Positions 37,359 through 50,764 of a stretch of DNA of 64,000 nucleotides are shown here, one piece after another. Where the stretch lies: the NCBI RefSeq assembly GCF_000003605.2, contig NW_003120922.1, positions 677,756-741,755 of the forward strand, given 5' to 3'. Within the stretch, counting starts at the first letter, position 1. Each line of letters opens with the position of its first letter. The notes beneath the pieces were generated by a model. That model was not told the origin of the DNA. It did no database searches and was given only the letters and a program-made list of their open reading frames with translations. Position numbers and translations under genes: made by a program. Source of the stretch: Saccoglossus kowalevskii. Taxonomy: Eukaryota; Hemichordata; Enteropneusta; Harrimaniidae.

Positions 37359-39141
37359 TTTTTTGAGACGTACAATGTTCTACTTGGAAATTATAATTTC
37401 CAGTTTCTTGTTTTAGGGTCCCTGTGAAACAGCTTGCAGCTGATGGGGACTACCATGTTTAAATGAGAGTAAATACATTTAAGTTAAACAAAAATTAACA
37501 ATACTGCAAAAATAGAAAACAAAATACTAGATACCAATTAATCTCATGACTTTGGGCGTTGTAAGTAGACCAGGAATCATGATACCCGTAGAGTGGTTCG
37601 ACTACGCCATTAACAAAGTATATGTTGCTAATTAATAATATTTTTTTAATAAGTCGACATTCAATAGGGCGTATCACCCGAACACTGAATACTGCGCAAA
37701 CAGACAGCGATGTGGGATGTACACAGATGGCGTCCCTTTGTAGACATTGGTAGCTGCTGCTGGTGTCTAAAATCATGAATAACTGTATCTTATGTCGCAA
37801 TTGAATTGTCATGCAGGTTACTATGGGAAACCGATTTTACCGACGCACCATTAGATTTTGTGAGAAAGGTATGTACGCTTTGGAATAAAACAAACTATAA
37901 AAAATGCGACAGGCGGTCATGCGTTGTTTTATTTTAATTCAATACTGAGGTCTTCATACAAAATGGATAATTGCCGTATTTTAAACCCCACTAGTAAAAT
38001 GTTGTGCTACCACACCATAACAATCGCAATCGTCACGGTAAATTAATTGGAGCTAACACCGAGAATACCGAGTAACAACTTTATTCACTTTAGCCTGTAT
38101 CTCGCTTACGCATTTAAAAACCAACTGTGCCGTCACTATGATTTCGACAGACAGGCACATCAAAGGTAATCCAACAAGGAGGTGCATCGGGATTCGATGA
38201 CAATGTCCCACCTGATCAATGTATACATCTATTTTGTCATAAGCGGAGAATAGACATGAAAGAAAGACAGATAGACAATGTTTGTGTATAAATGTGGTTG
38301 TTTGAGCGAACGTTGGATTTTTACAAAATGGCGGATCCGTATAAAAACTGTTGTCATGATGCATACTATGATTTTGACGAAGGAAACGATTTTATGCATT
38401 TATTATAAACGCTGTCTCAACTATGTAAATAAATTCCGTTCTCATTTTTAACAGAAACGAACATTTTAATACTTGTTTATGGTCACGCAGCTGAAAGATT
38501 GTTCCGTGAAAATTAAAAACTGTACTATTTTCTGGGAATATAAATGAACATGTTTACAGTATAATATATTGTGGCGCGAATTAATTTTTGCTGAAAGTAT
38601 TTTCACGGGATTTTATTTTCACAGATTTATTCCTTCGGCAAATATCAATTCTAAGTTGAAATATAGTTGCGCCCTCAAGCGAGTAAGCGCTGTTGTGGCG
38701 TAATGGGTTAATTGACGTCATTCACAAATTTCGCTGGTTCTCATCGTTCCTTGCGAACGGTAAGCAGGACGCCAGTAACAAATAATCACTCTTGTCCGGA
38801 ATTGCAGCTCTAGATTCAGAGGACTGAGTGGCGTAATTTGAAAACAATAACGTCATATACAGTTTGCCTGCTTAGACTTCACATTTGAGAAAGTGATAAC
38901 AAACGAAACGGTTTAATTAGAACACAGTTTGAGAACTTGACGAACCAATCAGAATGCCGCAACCGCAAATTCAATCAATATTAATGTGGACGCGACTGAA
39001 CACCTAGATCTCATTGACGGCGAGAGAGCCACGAGACTTGGTTAACCCATCAAATATTGTTCTATTCAATCTCGTAATTGCGTTCACAGTATTGTCAGGG
39101 AAGGATGTAGACTGTGACGTAGTGTTGTGTGAACTCAGGAT
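37359..39141. other. non-coding stretch
   Basis: No gene supported. Open frames at 37495-37812 and 38053-38364 (minus) have no recognisable features. A GCGCCCTCAAGCGAG word near 38670 resembles 41765 (GCGCCCTCTCGCGG), both followed by AAGCGCT or TAAGCGCT, a possible pair of very decayed repeats. Confidence 0.45.
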
Positions 39142-39526
39142 CTTTATTCGGATTGTGACATCGGAAAAACGAAGTATAGAGTGTATTGAGTAAAATGGTT
39201 ATCTATGGGCTTTGGCCGCCAAGACCAGAGAGCAAACAAGTGAAATCAGGCATATTTGTGTGTGTGTGTCTGAGTCAGTCCCCAGTATGAAGTAACATGT
39301 CTTTTATAAGGTAAATAACGTGATCCAAATTGATACATCACATGGCTCATAACACATCTTATGATAGGACAGTGATTCAATACACCCGCATAGGTTTCCA
39401 GAAAATACATTGAATAAAAATACAATAGTGATTTTAGCTCCTCCACATCGTGGCGAAATGCTCTACAGGTTGATTTGTCGCAAGTGATAATGTTTTACGA
39501 ATTGTATTATTACACGTGGTGCCATA
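39142..39526. repeat. dispersed repeat, copy A
   Basis: About 385 bp clearly homologous to 61961-62290 in the same orientation, from CTTTATTCGGAT to ACGTGGTGCCATA. The best-conserved part includes GTGATCCAAATTGATACATC, TATGATAGGACAGTGATTC and CCACATCGTG. Copy A carries extra pieces, such as GGCTCATAACACATC and a stretch before GATAATGTTTTACG. The minus-strand open frame inside it is shared with copy B only because the DNA is shared. Confidence 0.8.
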
Positions 39527-41128
39527 CACTGTCAGATGCCCATATACCACATACTTGCTAAAAGCGATACGGATATTGTTTTAGAAACCACGCTTGTTGA
39601 TAGCAATGTGAAGATACGCTTGATATTGTTTCAATACAGGCATCTCCCGTGGAAATTCTGACAACAATGCCTATGATGGGTGTCCATACGAGCGATGTGA
39701 CAGTATCATAAATACATAGGTCGGTGGAACATTGGGCGTTATGCCACTATTTGAGAGGCGAAAAGACGTCCCCTGACTATCTCGCTATCAATGAGATCTC
39801 GCTATCAGTGAGATCTCGCTATCAGTAAGGTCTCGACAGCTATTTGCAACTTACCTAAATCCATGATTGACAGCTACGTGCGAGACGATCTGAATACTGA
39901 ATACTGGACAACAAAAACACCAATCAGAGAGAACATCGTATTCATTCTAACTTAATAGCGAAGAGTGACTGACTGTGCAGTAAAATAAACCAGATATTGT
40001 TGAGAGAGAATACAGAACTGTACAAATAGAAATATTAATTTAAATATTAATAATCACTGCAATAAAAATACAAATCTGCAATTCGAACGGATGTGACAAT
40101 AACCATACCTCTTTATGTACAGGGGATTGATTTGAATAATTACAATTGTACTATTAAGTAGTTTATGCAGAATATTGTTTTCAAACGAATGTTGAATACC
40201 CCGAAATCACTTTCAGTTGATCAAGTATTGCCAGGTGGTATAAATGACGTAATCTATGGTACATTTTACACTTATAGAATACATAATATTTCACTGGGGT
40301 GAATTAAATTATGGTTTTAAAGATATGCATATTTTTTGTCGATTAATTTTAACCAAACTGTCTGGCAATATGGTGCTGAGAACAACGTGGAGAATATTTA
40401 GGACACCCTTTTTTGTTAACACTGCTAAGTATTTTTGAGAGCGTCTCGTCGCCATTGGCGTAAAGGTTGTTAAAAATGATGATCAAAATATATTACATGG
40501 AATAAATATACTATACTACTATATACGTCTAAAAAGACGTGTTGATCATACCCCGTTGAAAGAGAGAGCGAAAGAGAGATCCACGCGATATTGTATTATA
40601 CCTTTCGTCTATCTTCACACTCGTTATTTCATGGTTAGATGGTTATATAGGTCAGGGGAAAATGAACGCAATGACAGAAAAAAAAGAAAACTCTATTTGG
40701 CCAGCAAAAAAAAAAACAAGTCTCGTGGCTATCTCGCTCTCTCGGTATCTCGGCGGCCATTTTTCATAAAGCATTCTATTACTACTACCATTGTAGAAAA
40801 ATATAACTGGTGACGTAACCATTAACTTTTGTTTCAACTGCTTCCGCTAGCATGCGTTGGCGGATGTCACTGACGACCGATGACCACATTAACTTCATGA
40901 CGTATCTGTTTTTGAAAAAAAAACAGCCATCGAATATGTTTATGGTGGTGTTCTTTAGGGTAATTATGGCGTCAACTCAACAGAACAACAGACACCAGTC
41001 GATTAGCTGGTGCCGTGTGTGTTATTCTAGCAAAAATGAATACTCCTTTGTTATCAAAATATTGGCAGCTTGTGGGTCATCATATACTGACATTTAAGTA
41101 GTTTTACAATATATTTTACACCGTATTG
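39527..41128. other. non-coding stretch
   Basis: No gene supported. A tiny tandem repeat lies at 39781-39834. Short open frames at 40556-41097 (plus) and 40652-40837 (minus) are unremarkable. Confidence 0.45.
39781..39834 (+). repeat. 17-bp tandem repeat, three copies
   Basis: CTCGCTATCAATGAGAT, CTCGCTATCAGTGAGAT and CTCGCTATCAGTAAGGT follow one another, ending in CTCG. Each unit contains the small palindrome-like ATGAGATCTC. Confidence 0.85.
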
Positions 41129-41644
41129 TGCCCTCTAGAGACGAATCGCTTCAGTGACGTAAGAGGATGACACGAAGGCCCGTCGATGTCGTTTTATTCT
41201 GTAGTCGTCTATAAACAAAAAGATTATGTTTGAGAGATTTTACTACATTCTAGATAGCGAGCGACTGCACAGCCACAGTGTTCGACTTGAACGACATTTC
41301 CTTTCACCCATATTCTCGAGAGCGGAACTATGTAACAGAACCATGTATTTCTATCGGCTCTGTCTGAGCTGGTGTGGAATGCCACATCAAGAGCCGATGA
41401 AAAAGGCAAAAGCCGAGAAAACAACACAAACTCAACTTTGAAATACGCTTGAGCAACCAAATTTACCGTATACATGTTACACATGTAGAGATAATATAGT
41501 TACCATATTCAGGGTAGTCTCAACAACTATCCCAAAGAACAGATTTCTTCACCGAGAAGGTTGCCAGGTGGTGGAAATGCCCGGATGTCGGCCCGAGAAT
41601 ACGTCATTTTGACGTTCACAAGCACTCCCCAGCTAGAGGGCGCC
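41129..41644. mobile_element. MITE, GCCCTCTAG family, copy 2
   Basis: A segment of about 515 bp bounded by GTGCCCTCTAGAG on the left and AGCTAGAGGGCGCC on the right. It matches copy 1 (29620-29856) in its left part (CAGTGACGTAA ... CTGTAGTC ... GACTTGAACGACA) and right part (ATACGTCATTTTGACGT ... TAGAGGGCGC). It carries about 280 bp more interior sequence. Either copy 1 is an internal deletion or copy 2 has an insertion. Both ends resemble the CTCF core motif when read outward. No transposase is encoded. Confidence 0.6.
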
Positions 41645-44600
41645 ATTCATAGCGATGGTCAACGCGCTCACGAAATAGCATGAACCAAATGATAATTTTC
41701 TGAATTGAACGGACTGATATAATAACGTGGTACCTTGATAGTGGTCACCCTTTCCACCTTGTCGCGCCCTCTCGCGGCAAAGCGCTTACATAACGCCTGA
41801 AAAGAGATCGTTCGTACAGCGTCACGGGTGTTTTAAAGGGCAGCCATCTTTCGCTTATTCTGGTTTAAGAGAGGTTAATCATACTTTGGAAAACCAACAC
41901 CTAAATTAAAATAGCAATACACAGTTGCTACTGTGAATGACGTTGTTCTTATTTAACTATAACGACGGTATTACGTGACGTCAGTGTATCGAGTCGTCGC
42001 TAGCGGGCTGGAGGTTAATTTATGTATGCATATTACACTGTATATGCCGTTTGTGACGTTTTGTGACGTCAGCCATACATTGAACGTTAATGGCCACTCA
42101 GCGAAGATGGCGATTCGTATTCACAAGCGCTTGCACCGTGTTAAGAGCATGCGGAAAGTCAGGTAAACTTCGAAGCTTTCAGCGCTTTTCGTCCTAAGTA
42201 AACCTAGTATGCAACAGTAGACTCCCTACGTGTCGACGGTGCCCGATTGACGCCTGTACAGCGCATCACACTGCCATACTGCCATTATAATAGGAGGATA
42301 GTCACACAGTTCTGTCACTGTGACGTAGTTCCATTGGCAGACATGGAAGTGGTTCAGTTGCAACGCTCACTATAATACTTGCAATCATGGGAGATGGTCG
42401 TGACTTTCAACTATCGCCCGATACACTAATTAATTTTAAAATGTTATTAGAAATCAATTTGAGAATGTAATTATTTCCAATTATTTCATTTCCCGCACTT
42501 TGTATTCAATAACCACTGCTAAATATTCATTTAACCCTGACTTTTGAGAATAGTAATCATAACTCCGGATCCGTCCTATTAAACAGTGATTTTGAAAATC
42601 ATTAACTGTTTTTAGCACGTTTAAGTAAGTTTTGTTTAATTAACGCTATAAAGTGTAATTTATTTTAGGATAAATATAGAAGTATTTGTTAGATAAACGT
42701 TAAAGCCCAGTGCGCATGCTCTTCGAAAGACCGGAACGTAAGTAGAAATCGTACTACGCTGACAAGTCAACTTAGACATGCCTAACGAACTGACAATGTC
42801 TGCGTGAAAATAACGTGCAGTATGGCTTTCAGCCAACCTGTCACACTGGCATTTATCGCATTTACGTCAACCACTTGTGCTCGCACCGCATATTTTAACC
42901 CCCTATTTCAGCGCATCACGGTTGTGATCGGATAGACCATGGATAACTCCATGGATAGACAAAATCACCCGGGTAATCCTATGTTTTATTGCAATATTTC
43001 TTTTAAGAAATCATTTTGCAACGAAATTAACTCCAAGATGCGGGCAAGGATGGTAGTTTGTCTTATCACGTTCAGTGCGATTGAACGGTGATAATTACGC
43101 GACCCAGCTGCCTTGAATTTGCGAATGTGTAAATAATACTATGTTGTGTGAATGCTGCAAATATCGTACTCTATTTAAAAAAAACAACATGTAATAACAT
43201 ATATAATATTTTTTAAAAAATGTTTTTATATTTGACATCCACTTAATCACTTGAATAAACACACACACACCGGGACACACACACGCGTTGATGCTATGAT
43301 CAACCGGTTTGGGTTCGTTCACACTGCTGTGTATAGTAACGGCCACCAGTCGTTAAACAGTAATTGGTCACCTGTTGGACCCATTATACGTGACGTCACA
43401 CGACACAGCTTGTAAATAATCGACCACGAAACGGAGATGCATTCGTAGAATTAATCAGCAAATATTATGCAGCGAAACGTTCGCATATTGACAATGTTAA
43501 TTTCCAGGTCGGTAAAGTAATGCATACGACTATGTTAAATTTACAGGTTAGTAATAAAAGGCCAAGGAACACAGGCCGACAACGTGAGTTACAGCGGAGG
43601 CAAAGTATTAAAAATATCGATGATGACAGATCGACGAAATCTGCACTAAATTATACCGACAGGCACTGCAATTTACCAGGTGCATTGTCGCTTCAAATTA
43701 ATTATTTTTGAGAGCTTTTTGGTACAGTATATGTATCAATCGAGTACAAATTATTATTTGCGAACAGCAGGAAATCAAGTCAATTAGCATACCTGCATGG
43801 GGTATCAATGGAAAACACATCTGCGACAGACTTATCAAAACGCCCCGAGCGCTCGTTAGTTTGTTTCCACTACACATCACAGACAGTCGGGTATGATAAT
43901 TATATGTAAAATACATCAATAAGACTGAATAAATACGGTTACGTCCATGTTATAATACGTATGATTACTGTAACCAATAAAGTAATGAAAGTTGCATTGT
44001 CTTAAACGTATTTCGTGGTGGTATTAAGTGTCGTGATGAAGTGGCCAATTATTTTCCCCAGAGTAACACGCATGCACGCCGATAATCATATTGCACGAGC
44101 GCACGCGATAAAAACCACGTGCACAAACACATCTGCACGCTGACAAGCGCGTGTGCATGTCAGGATACTAAAAACGTTGTTATACGGACTACAACATTCA
44201 TTCCAAATATTACTATTATTTGGCACTGTATGTTGATCATTACATTGGTTTTTAATTTATTCTGAATTAAAAACGTTCGATGAATTCCTTCCTGTGTTCC
44301 TTTATTACGTACAATAACATAAATACACATGCGTATTAGTGGAGCTTTTCATCGAGTTCTCTTTTGTGTAAAGGCAACATTTTTAACTTGTGGTATTAAA
44401 TAACAATATTATCTTAATAAACTCATCCATATTGCATCTGTAATCAATCCGCAATGATTATAACAAATTCGTAAAGTTGTAACTGATTTATTTTCTATTT
44501 TAACATCATTTAAGAATCATGTGTTTAAATTGAAGACAAAGTTATTTGTCACTTCGTGCAACAGTATTGTTCGAGTCAATATCCAAGAGGAAACGCCTTG

Positions 44601-47600
44601 ATTGATTGTCCTTATCGGAAAAAAAACAAAAACTTTTGTGTTGTGTCATTGCTAAACAAAACCGGTCGTGTAACATGCCGCTGACTATGGATTACGATTC
44701 CTGGTTACGAATAATAATTGCTTACGTATTTGTTTTTGGTGGCTCATTATTGTATTCTAACAGTCTTGGGTTGCAAAATCACACTTCGTGTTGTATTATT
44801 GCCGGTAACAATAGGACACGATTCCCGTTAATGACAGATGTTATGATGATAATGATTGAGGAGGATAATTACAAATTAACAAATTTAGATTCGATTCGAG
44901 TAATTAAATAAACAACGGATAAGCGTATGACACATCATCCGGGTAAATAACCACCTAACTGGTTGAAATCAGACTGCATATATATATAAAATGAATAACT
45001 AAATTAACAAATAATTACATAATATCTGATTGTTCATATGCACAGTAGATCCATAGATTTGTGAAATCGATAAAACTGGTATGTGTTTGTCACGATGAAC
45101 ACTTTGGTAGCTGGCCATTTCCTGAAAGTTACTCGAACCCCTACTTCTAAGCAGATGTTTTCCATGATGAAACAAAATATATAATCTATATAATTTATTC
45201 ATTCGTTCTCGCATCTGTTACTTCGTTTAATACCACTACAGTGTAACAGCAAATTAAAATGCCTCGTTTACTGACAGACATGAGAAACATCGCCCTCTGG
45301 CGTCGACTTATCAAAGTATCATCACAAATCGCAAAAGCTAATGTTTATACTCTAAAAGGGGTGGGGGCTTTTTTGTTAACCAAAAGTAAGCTTCTATCCA
45401 AACAAAACGACCCTGCAGCAAAACTGGCTTATGTACTGCACTTCAATTATTATAATTTAATCTATGTAATTTTGAGCAAAAATAGCGTATAGAACTGAAC
45501 AAACATACGGGTTGAATGTTATGATGGTATAGTAATGATATGAATACGTATGATTTTTTTAGTGTGATCAACGTTTTACTCTGCAGCTATTTGTGTGCTA
45601 CTATTATATGTTTATGTTACATTGAGTCATATGTACAGTAGATCCATATATTTTATCGGCTATACACGCGTTACACTATGACTTGCAGCGTAATTCTGAA
45701 TGTTCCCTGGAGGGCAATGACGGTAAGAAAGCGACACCTGCGAGTCTGGTTGCCATGACAACGTTTCTCGGGTTACTGTCGCCGATTAGTAAAGTATTGC
45801 ACGTTTCAATGAACTTGACCCCCTTGTTCTAGTATATGATATCTACAAGGTGACTCAGACGCATTCTATTCCGAGCGAACTTCCTTCTTATCTTTTACGA
45901 CGTCATCCCTTGGGGGACAGCGTATCATTAAGGCGGGGACAATAAATAAACCAGTGTAACAACATGTACGTATTTGAAAGCAGACCGGAGAATATTACAG
46001 TCTCCACGACTAGTTGGCGGTTGCAGTGCCATGCGATATTTTTGTTGAAGTACGTCATCATGTCCACCATTTTGTTCATCATTGTTCGTAGCTAGTCTTG
46101 TCATAAGTGTCAATATAATACTTCAAATATATATTTTTTTCTTTTCAAATATATATATACATCTATAATGTCACTACTTGGCCGGTAATAATTTGAATTG
46201 CACTGCAACAAATTCTGATGCGTTGGCAATTGTTTGGGCCGTTGACACGAGCTACGAACGAGACTACAATTTGATGAAGTAGTCAAACAGAATACCGCTC
46301 TCACTAGAAACATTCGTAAGGACAGCATGCATTCTTCTGTCACCGGGGGCACGGGGATTTGTCAACTATCAGCGAAACCCCTAGGGCGAGCACAAAGAGC
46401 GAGAACGCGGACTCACCCCCGAGCATGTCAAACCAATGTAACAATAAGTTACAACAACGTCAAAACTTATACGGATTTTAAGCTACAAATAATTTAAATT
46501 TGAAAAATCCTCATAAAAGCTGAAGTATGTATATTTTCAAACCTCATCCATGAACACTCTATAAATAGATTGCAAATATTATTGGACTGGAACGCGTTTG
46601 AGCAATTCTCCCTGCTCCAGAACTGAGCAATCACACTGTTGGCGCTGATTAGTTGTAATATAGGGCATTTGACTCAGGCTAAAAACGGCTTATAACGCAA
46701 TAAATTCGGTATATACCCCTCTCCTTTCCCCATATACATCGAGTCTATATATCAATTGCAGGTCTCGGCCAAATACAATCAATACGTTTCAGTTTAAGCG
46801 CGCACGAGTCGCCACTCATTTTCAGTGTTTAAGCGCAGGGAATCTTTGATAGACACACAGTCAAATAGAAGCACGGCTAAATACGATAGATATACAATAT
46901 CTATAGTCAATAGTCAATTGGTGTGGTATTTTCTAAATATTGCTGGCAAAGAATTGGCGACTGCATAATGCTTTAAAACATTGTATGGGCGGAAATTACT
47001 GTCGTCTGCACGAATCCTTATCGGCTATTACAGTCTGCCGCCGATATAATATAACTAGACAAACTAGGATTTTAATTATTTACAAATGACGTCATCGTAC
47101 GGCACATTAGGTTTATTGAAGTTTATTTAAGGACCGGGATTTGAATACCCCCAATAAGATAATGATCAATTCAAGATAGAAGCCTGAAGTCGATGGATTC
47201 TATCACGATTTAGACGTACTACACGGAGAATTTCACATCTGAATGGCTTCAGAAGGTCCTTTACCGGAACACTAAAAAGGATCAATCGAAAAAGTGACAT
47301 CGATGGCTTTACACACGCACAGGCGACACCTGTTCGTGTGTTTATAGAACGGGATTGACTGGCACACGAGTGACAATTTGGAGGTCAATACACTTCGTAC
47401 ATATGGAACTTATTATTTGGATGGCGATGCTCACTGCACATTCTTATAATGTCACGTCGTATTTGGTAGTCGTAATGACGTTGTTTGAATTATTTAAAAT
47501 ACAGGCACTCGTTCTAAGGAATCACCGCGCGTGGTCCTATGATGTCATGCATGGAGCTAATCTCCCACGTAACTGCGTCCTACTGCCGCATTGAAACATA

Positions 47601-48883
47601 CATATAATGATTGTTCGCTACAAACAAAACAGCATTTATTGTCCATTAGCACATACATGCACCTTCTTGCAGGTGCATGAACGATTGAACTTTAAAAATT
47701 ACCGCTGTGTCGCTGAAGTGTGCAGCTTTATGCTGCAAAACATATATTGATTAATGAGATTGTATACAATTCACCTGACTAAACACCTTGTCACGCAAAA
47801 TGCATTAAAACTCGAGCCGTCGGTGTTTTCCTACGCGCGGTCACAAAGGTTACCGTGTGCGATCGTGTTGGAGCAATAGGCTGCAATTGCTCTAAAATAC
47901 GTCATGACTGGCGAAAAAAAAAAGTCTACATCTTTGTTCAGTATGTAATTCTTTTTTGCGTACAGAGGCCAAACAAAATTATTGGGGATCTGCGAAACCG
48001 TTGTTCTAAGGGAGTTTTGAAGACTGTGTGTTCTGCAGGGATCACGATATCAGTGTCTCGCAAAGTACGTGAATACCCACAATTCTATATAGTTTGTAGT
48101 TACAAAAAGTGATTGGTAGAAGTTTGGTAAATGTTGCCATTTTTTTTCTTTGTTTTTCCAAATTGCTGAATAGTTAGCTGCCAGATGGTACTTTATTTAG
48201 AGATTATATTTCCAAATATTCACACCATTTTAAGCACAACTACAACTTGTCGGACTTTGTTTCCGTTCTGCTCACACATTGCAAAACGTCATTTTGAAAT
48301 AAAAACAGACTCCCCGTGAAGAATGTAGAAGGGTCCAAAATAGTTAGCCAATGAAAAACAGTGAATTCAATGTTCAAAGGCGTTAATCATAGAGAATACT
48401 GCGTAATTTACAATGCTGTGTGTCGGTTGTAAACTTTTGTTTCCACTTAATCTGCAACTAGAATTAATGAACGCACCATCAACCGAATATCATAATGTCC
48501 TTTTTATTTACCACAACTGACGTCTATTAAGTAAATCACGATATTACCGATTACCGATATTCTATCAAACACCAGGGAATCAGTGATAAATTCTACTTGA
48601 TACAGTTGTATTTGTGTTTTGTTTTCATAAAAAATAACACGGCAATCAACACAAGCAACTACAAATAAGTAGAAGTAAAAAAAAATAATCGTCTTTCTCC
48701 TAATAGTATTTGGTCGCGACTCTTTTCTCTGAAATGGCGACAGATTAACCTTAGAAGATACTCTCCGTATTAGTATCAATTACACTGTGTTTTTGACAAG
48801 TCTCTAGTTGTAGAACATGACCTAGCTGAACAAATTGGGTTAACAAATTGGGAGATTATCTCCAAATGAGGAGACTTTTGTAC
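41645..48883. other. long non-coding stretch
   Basis: No gene that I can support firmly. One exon-like segment at 43547-43679 is listed separately. A short CA-rich patch is at about 43258-43285 and a GATC-free AT patch at about 46125-46160. Isolated CGCCCTCTGGCG (45290) and GGAGGGCAATG (45710) resemble the MITE ends but have no partner. Confidence 0.4.
43547..43679 (+). CDS. exon-like segment, doubtful
   Basis: Between the acceptor AAATTTACAG and the donor ACCAG|GTGCAT lies an open 133-bp segment in phase 0 reading VSNKRPRNTGRQRELQRR and then a polar stretch with DDDRSTKS. Hydrophilic, basic, without a recognisable motif. Several frames in the next 250 bp are also open on both strands, so local composition may explain it. 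No partner exon was found at a sensible distance. Confidence 0.15.
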
Positions 48884-48908
48884 TTTTTTTTTTTTTTTTT
48901 TTTTTTTT
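48884..48908. repeat. 25-base T run, possible retroelement tail
   Basis: An uninterrupted run of 25 T. The 340 bp to its right (to about 49250) are low in CpG and richer in GC than the surroundings. A minus-strand retroinsertion with a poly(A) tail would look like this, but I see no clear RNA polymerase III boxes or target duplication. Confidence 0.4.
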
Positions 48909-49396
48909 AAATATTTTTTGTGCCAGGCGACAGTTCCGGAAATTGAGTGCCACTGTTGTCTCTCCTGACTTTCTTTTTTTTGTATGTGCAAATTGCAAGT
49001 GCTAGTGCTGACACATAGTGCATTTTTGCCACTAAAGTCATATTCATGTTTTGGACTACATGACAGGGCTGTGTGGCCATCTCTCTGTCAAATGGCAATA
49101 TGTAATGCGCTATCCTGGTGTCAACCAGGCCCGGTCGAACACAAGCACCTGCGGACCTTAACCAAGGTTCCCCCAAAGTCGCATTCGTTAGTGAATGAAT
49201 CTCGGCCAGTGGAATTGGCCTGCCCATTGAGTCTGTGGCACTATGCTACCAGTGACTTTTCTACTTTATGTATACAAAATATTACATAACAAAAGTGATT
49301 TTTTTCTGAGCATTTGTTGCCAAGCCCTTGATAGATGTACAATTTTTTTTTTTTTTTGGGGGGGGGGGTCTCTTCTGTATGCCCTCAAGCCTTATT

Positions 49397-49397
49397 T

Positions 49398-49484
<87 letters not shown>

Positions 49485-49549
49485 TTTGTTTGTTTGTTTG
49501 TTTGTTTGTTTGTTTGTTTGTTTGTTTGTTTGTTTGTTTGTTTGTTTGT

Positions 49550-49608
<59 letters not shown>

Positions 49609-49640
49609 TTAATTTGTTTATTTATTTGTTTATTTATTTT
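49397..49640 (+). repeat. compound microsatellite (TTTA)22-(TTTG)16-(TTTA)15
   Basis: Pure TTTA runs from 49397 to 49484, then pure TTTG to 49548, then TTTA to 49608. A broken tail of TTTG/TTTA words reaches about 49640. The three long plus-strand open frames here (IYLF... and CLFV... periodicity) are products of the repeat, not genes. A T16-G10 homopolymer pair lies just upstream near 49342-49368. Confidence 0.97.
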
Positions 49641-50514
49641 GGTCAATTGATAAATCAATCAAACAATCGGTACTAAGTTATTATTTTATCTAGTGATGTT
49701 GAGTTTGAATCAATTGCGCGATGTGTTAAAAATATATCATCAGGCTGCAAGTAGTATACCACTGTGACTGCATTGTCACGCGTGGGGTTCCCGTCTCTAA
49801 GTTTCATTAATTAATAACCACATCTGGTGTACCTACAAAAAGATCATACATACAGCTTCACTAACAAGAAATTTTCAAACCGGGCACGCACAGTCATATA
49901 CGTCGTCAACCGATCGATGTACCACGTGACAGACTCCTGAAAACCCTCCATTCTATCAGTGAACTCATTTTTCCCATCCATACAAAGCTCACTCATCTCT
50001 GATCTGTATGGCCCTCAATCAAACGCCATGTCGTCATCGTTGGTTGCCAGGCAACAAATCTAATCTGGTGGTCTCCTATCTTTTAGGACAGATTCAAATT
50101 AGTTGGAGAATACAGAGTGCATTTTCTTATACTGAATTGTGTCTGGCTAAAGAGAACTAGTCTATGGGAAATTACTAATCTTGTAACGTCTGTAGATGAA
50201 CTCAAATCCCTTTCACGGGACACAGTGTGCGAGCAAACATGATAATATGGCTCAAAGTTCTAACTACGCCTGCCGAGAGTGTATATTACTCTCCAATCTA
50301 ATCCGCCATTCAGACCAAGAATAAATCATTTCCCGACCAATTGGAAATTCAAAGTATTGAAGGGTTTCACGATTGCTATTTCGTAATTGCAGTAAGAAGT
50401 GGGACTCTGCTTCCATCACCCTCAGATAGGGAATTGTACTTTGATGCGTCACAATGTCGCGACGTATACGACTAGTGTAGATTGTTGGTTTACATGAAAT
50501 TTGAATGCGCGCCC

Positions 50515-50655
50515 GTGTAGCGGTTGTGGCGCCGCGTGACGATTGTGGCGCTGCGTGACGTTTGTCGCACTGCGTGACAACTGTGGCGTAGAGTGACGAC
50601 TGTCGCGACTATGGTGCTGTGTAGCGAATGTGGGACTGTGTGACGACTGTGAAGA
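50515..50655 (+). repeat. degenerate 19-bp minisatellite (GTGACGattGTGGCGctgc)
   Basis: About seven diverged units with the pattern GTGACG-(A/T)-TTGT-GGCGC follow one another, for example GTGACGATTGTGGCGCTGC then GTGACGTTTGTCGCACTGC. GC-rich and CpG-rich, in contrast with the repeats around it. Confidence 0.75.
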
Positions 50656-50690
50656 ATCATGTGTGCCGGCTTAAGCCCATAAAACAAGAC

Positions 50691-50691
<1 letters not shown>

Positions 50692-50764
<73 letters not shown>
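50692..50764 (+). repeat. (TAA)24 microsatellite
   Basis: Seventy-three bases of uninterrupted TAA. Confidence 0.97.

Noticed and set aside
41975-42166. Basic tail MAIRIHKRLHRVKSMRKV in a GC-rich segment
   Set aside because: Short, no recognisable family, and two frames compete over the same ATG region.
49243-49676. Plus-strand open frames of 94-135 codons reading IYLF/CLFV
   Set aside because: Products of the TTTA/TTTG microsatellite, which has no stop in these frames.
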